Below, piece after piece: positions 1 through 6,543 of a stretch of DNA of 10,638 nt. The stretch spans positions 1 to 10,638 of the forward strand of contig JACRCS010000010.1 in NCBI GenBank assembly GCA_016218905.1. Reading direction: 5' to 3'. The position numbers and the translations under genes were made by a program. The DNA is from Deltaproteobacteria bacterium (GTDB taxonomy: Bacteria; Desulfobacterota_C; Deferrisomatia; Deferrisomatales; JACRMM01). The notes under the pieces are model-generated. The model ran no database searches, was not told the origin of the DNA, and worked only from the letters and a program-made list of their open reading frames with translations. How positions within the stretch are numbered: position 1 is the stretch's first letter; each line of letters opens with the position of its first letter.

Positions 1-1
1 C

Positions 2-265
2 CGCGAGATCGACACGCGCCGGTTCCACGGCTCGGGGGTCGCCGTCGGCCGCTGGGGGCTCTTCGTCGCCGGGGCGCACGCCGCGGCCGCGGGGCGCATC
101 CTCCACGAGGCCTTTCCCGGGGCGTGCGCTGCGCCCGAACCCGGCTGCGGCGGATGCGGGGGCGGATCCTGCTCGACGGAGGAGGAGGACGCGCCGCCGC
201 CGGGGGACTGGGACGAGGACGGGGACTGGTGGAAGACGGGTGCGCCGGGGGAGGACGAGCAGTAG
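2..265 (+). CDS. C-terminal part of an unknown protein with Cys-rich, acidic tail (5' truncated)
   Basis: An open frame enters from the left edge and runs 87 codons to TAG at 263-265. The first half (residues GVAVGRWGLFVAGAHAAAA, then RILHEAFP) reads like the last strand and helix of a small alpha/beta domain. It weakly resembles the end of DUF2007-type 'putative signal transducing' domains, where a hydrophobic strand is followed by a helix ending in -IL. After it comes a short cysteine cluster (C-x7-C-x2-C-x4-C, with glycines between) and a very acidic, Trp-containing tail rich in D, E and P. The cluster could bind metal, but that is a guess. The gene is convergent with the PilZ gene, with 4 bp between stops and no terminator visible. 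The family is not recognised with confidence, and the start lies outside the window. Confidence 0.6.
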   Translation, partial: REIDTRRFHGSGVAVGRWGLFVAGAHAAAAGRILHEAFPGACAAPEPGCGGCGGGSCSTEEEDAPPPGDWDEDGDWWKTGAPGEDEQ

Positions 266-269
266 CCCC

Positions 270-626
270 TCAGTGCGCCGGTTGCGCCTCGACGCTCCGG
301 AGAAAGCGCTCGATCCTCAGTCGCGCCGCGGTGGTCGGCTCCACGAGTGGCCCGCCGACCTCGAACCCCCCGTCGCCGGGCAAGGGGCGCACCCACGCGG
401 CCCGGCCGAGCGTCCGCACGGGTTCCTGCCCCGGCAGCCTCAACTCGACGAGGAACCCGGCCCGCATCGGGACGACCTCGCGGCAGCTGAACCGGAGGCC
501 GTCGGGGGAGAGGTCGACGCCACGCGCCTCACGGAAACGGCTGCCGGCGAGGGGAACCCAGTAGGTGACGGGGAAAACGGCGGGCACCCTCCGCGACCGG
601 CGAACCCTCGGCATCGCGATGCTCAC
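270..626 (-). CDS. Small PilZ-domain protein (putative c-di-GMP-responsive)
   Basis: The 118-residue protein is essentially one PilZ domain. The N-terminal arginine motif RRSRR is at residues 9-13, and the D/N-x-S-x-x-G motif is present as DLSPDGL at 38-44; these two motifs bind cyclic di-GMP in the family. A beta-barrel-like stretch follows (VELRLPG, GRAAWVRP). No second domain is present, so it is probably a free adaptor that binds a partner such as a motility, polysaccharide or chemotaxis protein. I chose GTG at 624-626 because GGAGGA (633-638) sits 6 nt upstream. The in-frame ATG at 630-632 abuts that SD, and the ATG at 699-701 would lie upstream of the apparent promoter (670-698). An ATG at 612-614 is a weaker alternative. 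The target of the protein is unknown. Confidence 0.85.
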   Translation of the reverse strand: MSIAMPRVRRSRRVPAVFPVTYWVPLAGSRFREARGVDLSPDGLRFSCREVVPMRAGFLVELRLPGQEPVRTLGRAAWVRPLPGDGGFEVGGPLVEPTTAARLRIERFLRSVEAQPAH

Positions 627-669
627 GGCCATTCCTCCGCCCGACCGGGTGACCTCCACGTCCGACTGA

Positions 670-698
670 AATAGAACCCCTCCGCGGGCGCTTGTCAA
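670..698 (-). promoter_or_regulatory. Sigma70-type promoter for the PilZ gene
   Basis: On the minus strand there is a perfect -35 hexamer TTGACA (693-698), a 17-nt spacer and a -10 TCTATT (670-675, 4 of 6 consensus). Transcription would start near 663, giving a leader of about 37 nt to the GTG at 626. Its placement supports the short PilZ start. It is divergent from the csp promoter, with about 30 bp between the two -35 elements. Confidence 0.6.
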
Positions 699-728
699 CA
701 ATATTATCTTGGAGCCGAATTTTCACTA

Positions 729-757
729 TGGACAAACCGGGGCGGGCGTCCTATATT
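729..757 (+). promoter_or_regulatory. Sigma70-type promoter for the cold-shock gene
   Basis: TGGACA at 729-734 (5 of 6 matches to TTGACA) and TATATT at 752-757 (5 of 6 matches to TATAAT) are separated by exactly 17 nt. Transcription would start near 764, which leaves an untranslated leader of about 108 nt before the csp ATG at 872. This is the best-looking promoter in the window and fits a strongly expressed gene. Confidence 0.7.
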
Positions 758-763
758 GCGTTC

Positions 764-871
764 GCAAGCCAGCGTTTGAAAATCCCCAATCGTCGGCAGC
801 CGGCAGGAGCGCAACCTCAAGTCCGAGGGGCGCACACAAGAGAAAAAGGGATTGAAGGAAGGGCACGCAGC
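764..871 (+). promoter_or_regulatory. Long 5' leader of the cold-shock mRNA
   Basis: The region between the predicted transcription start and the csp start codon is about 108 nt without a convincing ORF. It can form small hairpins, for example CCTC/GAGG arms at 815-828, and ends in an A/G-rich segment (about 841-863) containing the SD-like GAAGGAAGGG. Long structured leaders that change fold with temperature are known for cspA-family genes in enterobacteria. Whether this one acts that way is inference, and no canonical cold box was recognised. Confidence 0.45.
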
Positions 872-1075
872 ATGGCACGTGGTTCCGTGAAGTGGTTCAA
901 CGACCAGAAGGGCTTCGGCTTCATCAGCCTCGAGGACGGCTCCAAGGACGTCTTCGTGCACCACACCGGCATCTCCGGCTCGGGCTTCAAGAGCCTGAGC
1001 GAGGGCCAGGTCGTGGAGTTCGACATCGTCGATGGCCAGAAGGGCCCGGCGGCGACGAACGTCCGCCCCGCCTAG
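872..1075 (+). CDS. csp: CspA-family cold-shock protein
   Basis: This 67-residue protein is a complete single cold-shock domain, the usual length for the family. RNP1 is KGFGFI (residues 13-18), RNP2 is VFVHH (27-31), and the opening GSVKWFN is typical. Such proteins bind single-stranded RNA and DNA through surface aromatic residues and act as RNA chaperones in the cytoplasm, melting secondary structure; some are cold-induced and some are constitutive. The ATG at 872 is preceded by a purine-rich SD (about 854-863). The gene is monocistronic, with its own promoter, a long leader and a strong terminator 23 nt after the stop. An upstream in-frame extension (ATG at 692) is rejected because it would start before the promoter and adds non-conserved sequence. 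Confidence 0.97.
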   Translation: MARGSVKWFNDQKGFGFISLEDGSKDVFVHHTGISGSGFKSLSEGQVVEFDIVDGQKGPAATNVRPA

Positions 1076-1098
1076 TCCGGAAGACGCACGAAACCGAG

Positions 1099-1138
1099 AC
1101 GGCCCATGCCCCCTCCGGGGCGTGGGCCGTTTTCTTTT
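1099..1138 (+). terminator. Rho-independent terminator after csp
   Basis: A 14-bp stem (arms 1099-1112 and 1117-1130, all paired with one T-G wobble) closes a 4-nt loop and is followed directly by a T-rich tract (1130-1138). It lies 23 nt past the csp stop. On the minus strand the same hairpin follows the secreted-protein gene (stop at 1145) but lacks a good U-tract, so termination in that direction would be weaker. Confidence 0.92.
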
Positions 1139-1144
1139 CCGCCC

Positions 1145-2035
1145 TCAGTTACCCCGCCCGGCCGCGCCGATGACCGTGAACGTCCGCCACTCGCTCCACC
1201 CGCTCTCGAACTTCTTGCCGGCGTTGACCTGCCGGGCGCGCACCTGGTAGGTCCCCGGCGTCCACGTGAAATCGAAGACCGTGCCCCCGGGGACGCACGC
1301 CGCGACCAGGGGCTTGGAGAGGACCTTCGGAAGCTTTTCGAGCTGGATGGATCCGCCCTGCGTGCAGTTCTGGTACGAGTCGTGGGGGGTCACGGCGATC
1401 TTGAAAACCGGCAGGACGCTGGCGCCCTCGGCCGGCAGGGTGATGGCCGGCGCGGTGGCCCAGGCCGCGGACTGCACCGGCTTGAGGGGAGCGACGGTGA
1501 AGGTGAACTGCTTCGCGTTGTTGCCGCGATCGGTCGAGAACTCGCCGTCGTCGGGGCCCGGCAGGGCGATCTCGCATCCCACCGTGTATTTCCCGGGGGC
1601 CGTCGGAGTCCAGGCCGCCGAGCCGGTGCCGTTGAACTCGTTGCTGGCCATGCCGATGATCTTGTCCTGCTCATAAAAGGCCGTCTGGCTGCTCTTCTCC
1701 CCCTCCTTGAAATAGATCTCGTTGTTCTTGGGGTATTTCGCGTTGAACATCCGCGTTTCCTTCATCGCGCCCTGCCACCAGATCATCCCCTGCCATTCGA
1801 GCGTCTTGTCGTGCAGGGCCGATTCGGTGATGGAAGCCGTCCAGGTGCAGCGCACCTTCATCGCCGTCCCCGCGTACCCCGAGGCAAGCTTCACGCTGTC
1901 GGACGCCGACGATACGTACACCTCCTTCAGCTTCCAATCGAGGTGCAAACCGGCACGCGCCGGGGACGGCGCCAGACTCGACGCGCCGAAGGCCAGAAGA
2001 GCAACCCCGAGGAGAAATCCCTTTCGAATGGCCAT
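1145..2035 (-). CDS. Secreted protein with Ig/FN3-like beta domains, unknown function
   Basis: The 296-residue protein has a signal peptide (positive AIRK start, hydrophobic core about 7-20, likely cleavage after ARA near residue 28). The mature part is probably two or more beta-sandwich domains. The first ends around 130-182 with the pattern AAWTPTAPGKYTVGCEI, typical of Ig-like folds. The second (about 190-288) ends with YQVRARQV, then SGWSEWRTFTV, which resembles an FN3 domain with a WSxWS-like segment. Four cysteines (63, 154, 224, 247) could form disulfides after export. ATG at 2033-2035 is preferred: AAGGAG (2043-2048) is 7 nt upstream, whereas the in-frame GTG at 2039-2041 is only 1 nt from it. 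No catalytic motif is visible. It could be a periplasmic or surface binding protein, and the ligand is unknown. Confidence 0.82.
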   Translation of the reverse strand: MAIRKGFLLGVALLAFGASSLAPSPARAGLHLDWKLKEVYVSSASDSVKLASGYAGTAMKVRCTWTASITESALHDKTLEWQGMIWWQGAMKETRMFNAKYPKNNEIYFKEGEKSSQTAFYEQDKIIGMASNEFNGTGSAAWTPTAPGKYTVGCEIALPGPDDGEFSTDRGNNAKQFTFTVAPLKPVQSAAWATAPAITLPAEGASVLPVFKIAVTPHDSYQNCTQGGSIQLEKLPKVLSKPLVAACVPGGTVFDFTWTPGTYQVRARQVNAGKKFESGWSEWRTFTVIGAAGRGN

Positions 2036-2151
2036 GGCCACGCTCCTTTTCGTTATCCATCCTTATTCTATCGGATAAGATAGGCTGCAAACCGTGTCGG
2101 CACAACGGGCGCCGGAGCGTTGGCCGGTGCAAGGGGGGGGAAGAGCAGCCC
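2036..2151. promoter_or_regulatory. Divergent intergenic region with AT-rich core
   Basis: This gap separates two divergent genes. Its AT-rich core holds a short inverted repeat (CTATC/GATAG arms, 2068-2083) that could be an operator. Candidate promoters are weak: on the minus strand TTGTGC - 17 nt - TATCTT, and on the plus strand TTATCC (2053-2058) - 17 nt - TAAGAT (2076-2081). A run of eight G (2133-2140) precedes the plus-strand start. None of these is conclusive. Confidence 0.3.
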
Positions 2152-2502
2152 ATGGTCGAATTCGCGGCCGCCGTCGGTGTCGCGATCGTCGTCGCAGCGC
2201 TGGGCGCCGCGGGAAACATCCTCCCGGCGGAGCGGCTGCTCCTCGCCGCGGCCGCCCTGATCTGCGCCGGGCTCGCCGGGGGCGGCGCCGCCGGCATCGC
2301 GTACCACGCGGCCCTCCACCGGGCGCTCACGCCGCTCGGCGCCCTGCCCCGCGGCTGGTGGTGGCGGCCGACGAGCCTGCACGACCGCATCCCGCCCGGG
2401 TCGCGACCGCGGGTCATGCTCCGGTTCCACGCCGGCGTCGCGGGCTTCCTCGTAACGCTTGCCGGCTGTGCGCTGCTGCTCGTCGGGGCGCTGGCGATGT
2501 GA
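2152..2502 (+). CDS. Small integral membrane protein, unknown family
   Basis: The 116-residue protein has two N-terminal hydrophobic segments (about residues 3-22 and 29-50) and one near the C-terminus (about 93-115), so it is likely a three-helix inner-membrane protein. The central polar loop (about 55-90) contains a WWW cluster and the segment PTSLHDRIPPGSRPR. The hydrophobic helices are rich in Ala and Gly. I do not recognise the family. The start is the first ATG, preceded by a G/A-rich stretch (2131-2144) that may serve as SD. The lipoprotein gene starts 62 bp downstream on the same strand, so the two may share a transcript, although a possible -10 lies between them. Confidence 0.7.
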   Translation: MVEFAAAVGVAIVVAALGAAGNILPAERLLLAAAALICAGLAGGGAAGIAYHAALHRALTPLGALPRGWWWRPTSLHDRIPPGSRPRVMLRFHAGVAGFLVTLAGCALLLVGALAM

Positions 2503-2511
2503 ATCCGGGTA

Positions 2512-2517
2512 TATACT
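2512..2517 (+). promoter_or_regulatory. Possible -10 element before the lipoprotein gene
   Basis: TATACT matches the -10 consensus at 5 of 6 positions and lies 47 bp before the lipoprotein ATG, but no recognisable -35 is found 16-18 bp upstream. It could be a weak or activator-dependent promoter, or chance. Confidence 0.25.
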
Positions 2518-2564
2518 CCCGGGAGCGGCACGACGACCGATCCGCCGCCGAGGGAGGAAACGCC

Positions 2565-3245
2565 ATGAGGAACGCCCGGCTGTCTCCGCTCGCGATCGCT
2601 CTCGCATTCACCGTCGCCCTCGCCGGTTGCGCCGGCGGCGACGACGGCAACGGTGGCGGCGCCCCCGGCCCCGGGCCGGACCCCGGACCGCCGGCGCGGG
2701 TCTTCCTGCCCCTCGAGTTCCCCTTCGCCAACCCCTCGGCCATCGTGCGGATGGCCTCCTGGGGCATCCCGAACTGGAGCGGCACCGAGCCGCACAACGG
2801 CATGGACTTCGAGGTGAACGGCCGGCTCGCCCTGACCCCGATCGTCTCGCCGACGGCCGGGGAGGTGGTTTCCATCTCGAGCTCGGAGAACCCCTACTCA
2901 CACCCGCCCGGCCAGCTCATGGTAACGGTCTCGATCCGCGTGAACCCGGAGTGGACGGTCTCCCTCGTCTTCGAGCCGAGCACTTCCGATCCGGGGCTCA
3001 AGGCGGCGCAGCTGGCCGCGATCCGGGTCCGCGAAGGCCAGGTGGTGGCCGTGGGAACCCCCGTCGCCGACCTGCTCGTCGGCACGCTCGGCTACCCGCA
3101 CCTGCACTACATGATCTGGCGCAACAACGCCGACGTCTGCGGGTACGCCCACTCGTCGGAGGGCGCGAAACGCATCATCGAGACGGTCGCCCGCTACCCG
3201 CGGAGCAACGTCCCCGGGGGCCGGATCTGCGTGGGGCAGCCCTGA
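2565..3245 (+). CDS. M23/LytM-like peptidase-domain lipoprotein, possibly inactive
   Basis: The 226-residue protein has a type II signal peptide with lipobox LAGC (Cys22), then a disordered Gly/Pro/Asp linker (about 23-43). The folded domain has the M23 signatures: HNGMDF with H77 and D81 (H-x3-D zinc ligands), the TPIVSPTAGEVV strand typical of 'biotinyl-lipoyl-like' LytM barrels, and PHLHY with H179 and H181 (HxH). The middle catalytic His, normally in a Y-x-H-L segment, is not seen; the matching region reads VSLVFEPS (133-140). The domain may therefore bind rather than cut peptidoglycan, as in regulatory LytM proteins, or another His may substitute. It would sit in the outer or inner membrane facing the periplasm. 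GGGAGGAAA just upstream is a good SD for ATG 2565. The ABC gene follows 62 bp later. Confidence 0.85.
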   Translation: MRNARLSPLAIALAFTVALAGCAGGDDGNGGGAPGPGPDPGPPARVFLPLEFPFANPSAIVRMASWGIPNWSGTEPHNGMDFEVNGRLALTPIVSPTAGEVVSISSSENPYSHPPGQLMVTVSIRVNPEWTVSLVFEPSTSDPGLKAAQLAAIRVREGQVVAVGTPVADLLVGTLGYPHLHYMIWRNNADVCGYAHSSEGAKRIIETVARYPRSNVPGGRICVGQP

Positions 3246-3307
3246 AGGCGCGGCCCGCCGCCCCCGCCGCGCAAGCGGACGGCCTCTCACCTGCAATCGG
3301 CCGCCGG

Positions 3308-5056
3308 ATGTTCGGCTACCGCGATCTTCCCTTCTTCTTCCGCTTCGCCCGCCCGGTACGTGGCTGGGGCGCCACCGCCCTCGCGCTGACGATCGTGTCG
3401 ACCGCCGCCTACACCTTCCTGCCGCTGAGCGGGAAGTTCCTCATCGACTTCGTCATCGGGAAGCGGGAGCCCCGCCTCCCCGCGTGGCTCACGGAACTGT
3501 TCCCGGCGCTGCTGCCGTTCCTGCGGGGCTTCGTGGGCGACGTCGGCCGCCTCATCCTGGCGATGGTCCTCGTCGGCGCCGTCGCGGGCGTCGCGGACCT
3601 CGTCAGGAAATACGCCGCCCTGCGCTACCAGCAGGGCCTGAAGGCGAGCCTCCAGTCCGCCCTCTTCGACCACCTCCTGAGGTTCCCGCACTCCTTCTTC
3701 AGGGACCGGCACGTCGGCTACCTGATGTCCCGCGCCTCGGACGACGTCCACGCGCTGGAGTACCTCTTCTCCCGGCGCCTCTCCCAGGCCGTGACCCGCC
3801 TCTTCGGCCTGGTCATGGGCCTCGCGGTCCTCTTCTCGCTCAGCGCGCGGCTGACCCTGGCGGCCCTGCTGGCGGGACCGGTGTCCGTCGCGATCAACGT
3901 CTTCTTCTCGGCCCCCCAGCGCCGCTCCAGCCGGCGGGAGCGCGAGGCCGTCGCGCGGACTTCGCAGGGCATCCAGGAGGTGCTGGCCGGCGTGGAGGTC
4001 GTCAAGTCGCACGCCGCCGAGGAGCGCGAGTCGCGCAGGATCCGCGAGCGGGTGCACCGCATGTACGCCTCCCAGTTCCGGTCGTCGCTCCTGTCGCTCT
4101 CCGCCGAAACCCTCGGGCAGGCCGTCCAGTTCGCCACGACGCTGCTCATCCTCTGGCTCGGCTACCGCGAGATCGTCCGCGGCGCCATGACGGTCGGCGA
4201 CTACGTGGCCTTCGTCACCTACACCGTCTACCTCGGCGGCGCGGTCACCTTCTTCTCGTTCCTCCACCTGTCGATGCAGCCCCTGATGGCGGCGCTGGAG
4301 CGCATCGCGGAGATCTTCGCCATCGTCCCCGAGGACGAGGAGCCCGCGGCAGGCCCCCTGGCCCGCCCGGAGGCGATCGACGGGGAGATCCGCTTCGAAG
4401 GCGTGGGGTACTCCTACGGCGACCCGGAGCGCCCGGTCCTGCGGTCGGTCGACCTCGTCGTCAGGCGGGGCGAGACCGTGGCGCTCGTCGGCCGCAGCGG
4501 CGCCGGGAAGACCACCCTCGCCAACCTGATGCTCAAGTTCCACCTGCCGGAGCGGGGCCGCATCCTGCTCGACGGGCGCGACTACCGCACCCTGGACACC
4601 CGGTGGCTGCGCGAGCGGATCGGCGTCGTGCACCAGGAGACGTTCCTCTTCGAGGACACCGCCGAGAACAACATCCGCTACGGGCGGCCGGACGCCACGC
4701 GCGAGGAGGTGGAGCTCGCCGCCCGCCGCGCGCGCATCCACGACGAGATCCTCCGCCTGCCCCGGGGCTACGAGACGCCGATCGGTGAGCGCGGGGCGCG
4801 GCTCTCCGCCGGCCAGCGGCAGCGCATCGGCATCGCCCGGGCCTTCCTGAGGGACTCGCCGCTGCTGATCCTCGACGAGCCGACCACGGCGCTCGACGCG
4901 GCCGCCGAGGCGCACCTCCGGGAGTCCATGGCGGAGCTGGCGCAGGGGAGGACGGTGCTCCTGATCACGCACAAGCGGACGACGATGCAGTTCGCCGACC
5001 GGGTGCTCGTGCTCGACGACGGGGTGATCAGCTCCGGGGAGCCGCAGCGGTCATGA
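3308..5056 (+). CDS. ABC exporter half-transporter (fused membrane and ATPase domains)
   Basis: The 582-residue protein has the MsbA/lipid-and-peptide exporter layout: a six-helix transmembrane domain (about 1-335; hydrophobic segments near 22-40, 81-98, 160-200, 268-286 and 297-320) and a C-terminal ATPase. Walker A is GRSGAGKTT (395-403), the Q-loop Gln is 443, the signature is LSAGQ (499-503, with Ala for the usual first Gly), Walker B is LLILDEP with Glu524, and the H-loop His is 555. All catalytic residues are kept, so it should be active as a homodimer. There is no N-terminal C39 peptidase domain, so any leader must be removed by another enzyme. ATG 3308 is the only standard start after the previous gene; no strong SD is seen. 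The substrate is not readable from sequence. Its stop lies against that of the kinase gene of the adjacent peptide cassette, so peptide export is an attractive inference. Confidence 0.95.
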   Translation: MFGYRDLPFFFRFARPVRGWGATALALTIVSTAAYTFLPLSGKFLIDFVIGKREPRLPAWLTELFPALLPFLRGFVGDVGRLILAMVLVGAVAGVADLVRKYAALRYQQGLKASLQSALFDHLLRFPHSFFRDRHVGYLMSRASDDVHALEYLFSRRLSQAVTRLFGLVMGLAVLFSLSARLTLAALLAGPVSVAINVFFSAPQRRSSRREREAVARTSQGIQEVLAGVEVVKSHAAEERESRRIRERVHRMYASQFRSSLLSLSAETLGQAVQFATTLLILWLGYREIVRGAMTVGDYVAFVTYTVYLGGAVTFFSFLHLSMQPLMAALERIAEIFAIVPEDEEPAAGPLARPEAIDGEIRFEGVGYSYGDPERPVLRSVDLVVRRGETVALVGRSGAGKTTLANLMLKFHLPERGRILLDGRDYRTLDTRWLRERIGVVHQETFLFEDTAENNIRYGRPDATREEVELAARRARIHDEILRLPRGYETPIGERGARLSAGQRQRIGIARAFLRDSPLLILDEPTTALDAAAEAHLRESMAELAQGRTVLLITHKRTTMQFADRVLVLDDGVISSGEPQRS

Positions 5057-5899
5057 GAGCGTGAGCACCCGTTCGATCTCCTCCCAGAAGCTCCCCGCGA
5101 GACTGACGCCGAGCGTGTAGGCCGGCACGCGACGGACGAGCTCGCCGGCGTTGTCGAGCATCCTGGCGTTCACCTGCCGCTCCCCCTTCCCGCCCGCCAG
5201 CAGCCCGTACTGGCAGACCTGCTGGCCCGCGTCGTAGGCCCGCAGCACCGCCTCGCCGGCGCCGAGGGGGACGGCCTCGTCCCGGTCGGCCTGCTTCAGG
5301 AAGAAGATGCCGGCGAGCCGGACGGCCGTGCCGACGTCCCACACGGGCGCGGCGAGCTTCCGGAGGTAGACGCTCCACGTCGGGAGCGGATGGACGAGGT
5401 ACCCCGCGTCGCCGTTCCGGACGATGAGGCACTCGTCGTCGCTCAACGCGCGCCACGGGGCGGGCGCCCGCCGGGCGCAGGTCGATTTGCCGGTGCCGCC
5501 GCAGGCGGAGAGCAGCACCCCCGCGCCGTCCTTCTCCAACAGCGCCGCGTGGAAGGGCATTCCCCCCCGACGCCCGACCGACTCGTGCACGGGCAGGAGC
5601 AGCTCCCACATCTTGTAGTGCTCCTTGACATGGTTCTCCTTCCCGCCGATCACGCAGGTGACGTCCGGGGAGCCGGGGCGCTGGAAGAAGCGGACGAACC
5701 GCGACTCCCTGACGACGGGAGCGGCCGAGCCCTCCCGCGGGGCGTCCCGGGTGACGATCAGGCGGGATGCTCCCCCGGGGCTGCACGCGGGGAGCTGGAG
5801 AATCCGGGCGAATTCGTCGAGCCACTCTGCGGCGCCCGCATCGGCGACGATCGTCCACGCCGGCCCGCCGCCCAGAGCAAGGCGGTAACCGCGGGTCAC
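5051..5899 (-). CDS. HPr-kinase-like P-loop protein, resembles ScmC of SynChlorMet cassettes
   Basis: The 282-residue protein carries the C-terminal HPr kinase/phosphorylase-type core: a His-Ala-Ala segment (PFHAALLE, about 115-122), a P-loop GGTGKST (134-140) and LSDDE (152-156), whose Asp pair matches the catalytic/Walker-B Asp of the family. The N-terminal domain (about 1-110) is not the HprK one, and length and layout fit ScmC-type proteins near PqqD-like genes. Related kinases in lasso-peptide clusters phosphorylate a serine of the precursor, so a peptide substrate is plausible here (inference). The chosen start is GTG 5897-5899, which overlaps the peptidase TGA in a GTGA junction and implies translational coupling. 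ATG 5954-5956 would overlap by 61 bp and add a Pro-rich, non-conserved end. The stop TGA directly abuts the opposing ABC stop. Confidence 0.85.
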   Translation of the reverse strand: MTRGYRLALGGGPAWTIVADAGAAEWLDEFARILQLPACSPGGASRLIVTRDAPREGSAAPVVRESRFVRFFQRPGSPDVTCVIGGKENHVKEHYKMWELLLPVHESVGRRGGMPFHAALLEKDGAGVLLSACGGTGKSTCARRAPAPWRALSDDECLIVRNGDAGYLVHPLPTWSVYLRKLAAPVWDVGTAVRLAGIFFLKQADRDEAVPLGAGEAVLRAYDAGQQVCQYGLLAGGKGERQVNARMLDNAGELVRRVPAYTLGVSLAGSFWEEIERVLTLS

Positions 5900-6543
5900 G
5901 GACGCGGGAGAGCGGCTTCGTCCAGGAAGAGCCGGTAAGGGCGGCGGATCCGCCACCGGCCTGCCGGCGCCGTGCAGCGGCCGATGACGCGATCGCGCCA
6001 GAGGAGCTTGTGCTCGCTCCTCCCCTCCCTGACGAGGGCGATCACCCGCACCCGCCGGTCGAGGGAGACCAGCCGCCGCAGGGTGCCGGCGGCGGCGAGG
6101 CGCCGATAGAGGGGACGGAAGGGCGCCTCGAGGAGCGCGAGGCCGGCGCGGAGCAGATGCACGGCGCTCGCCCGGAGGTGCCCGGGGAGGCCGCCCGCTA
6201 TCCGCCTCGTCCCCCGGGGCCCGCGGGCGTGCGTCACACGGCCGACGACATCCTGGGGAAGGAGGACCCAGGGGTCGACCTGGGAATTGTTGTCTCCGCG
6301 CGTCCTGATGAGAGCCCCGGCAGAGACCACGCGGTGAATGACGTGCTTCCCGTCGCCGGCCGGGTCAAAGAGGATGACATCGCCACGCCTGATTTCCCGG
6401 TCACCGCAGCCTTCGACGGCGAGGATGTCGCCGGACTTCAGGGTCGGGGCCATGCTGGGGCCGGCGTAGTGCCAGCCGCCCGGCTTCGACCCCGTGTCGT
6501 GGCGCTTGAAACCGGCCCCCGCGGCGGAGGACCTACGGACCAT
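5896..6543 (-). CDS. S26B-like (Ser/His) signal-peptidase-type protease without membrane anchor
   Basis: The 215-residue protein has an S24/S26 core in its first half: GPSMAPTLKSGD with nucleophile Ser30, RRGDVILFDP (52-61), IHRVV with His70 where bacterial enzymes have Lys, and TRGDNNSQVD (81-90) with Asp84 and Asp90. The Ser/His pair and RGDNN box are typical of the archaeal/ER/SipW type (S26B). No N-terminal transmembrane helix precedes Ser30, which is odd for a secretory signal peptidase. The C-terminal half (about 110-215) is Arg-rich with a moderately hydrophobic stretch (125-150) and is of unknown role. ATG 6541-6543 overlaps the end of the precursor gene by 11 bp and has no SD, implying coupling. 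It is probably the leader peptidase or maturation protease of the adjacent peptide (inference). Starts further upstream (6621) add low-complexity Arg/Trp/Ser sequence. Confidence 0.85.
   Translation of the reverse strand: MVRRSSAAGAGFKRHDTGSKPGGWHYAGPSMAPTLKSGDILAVEGCGDREIRRGDVILFDPAGDGKHVIHRVVSAGALIRTRGDNNSQVDPWVLLPQDVVGRVTHARGPRGTRRIAGGLPGHLRASAVHLLRAGLALLEAPFRPLYRRLAAAGTLRRLVSLDRRVRVIALVREGRSEHKLLWRDRVIGRCTAPAGRWRIRRPYRLFLDEAALPRP

Noticed and set aside
1106..2083. 325-codon plus-strand frame across the secreted-protein gene
   Set aside because: No signal peptide or fold-like pattern, begins inside the terminator hairpin, and opposes a gene with SD, signal peptide and Ig/FN3-like domains.
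2133..2140. Run of eight G as a phase-variation tract
   Set aside because: It lies upstream of the start codon in a GC-rich genome and shows no link to a phase-variable gene type; probably part of the SD region.
1671..2795. 374-codon minus-strand frame spanning three gene regions
   Set aside because: It crosses a divergent promoter region and runs antisense to the membrane and lipoprotein genes; composition is typical of a shadow frame.
3287..4972. 561-codon open frame on the minus strand, antisense to the ABC exporter
   Set aside because: It mirrors the exporter codons, has low-complexity Arg/Glu/Gly/Ala composition and no domain. The exporter on the other strand has every expected motif.
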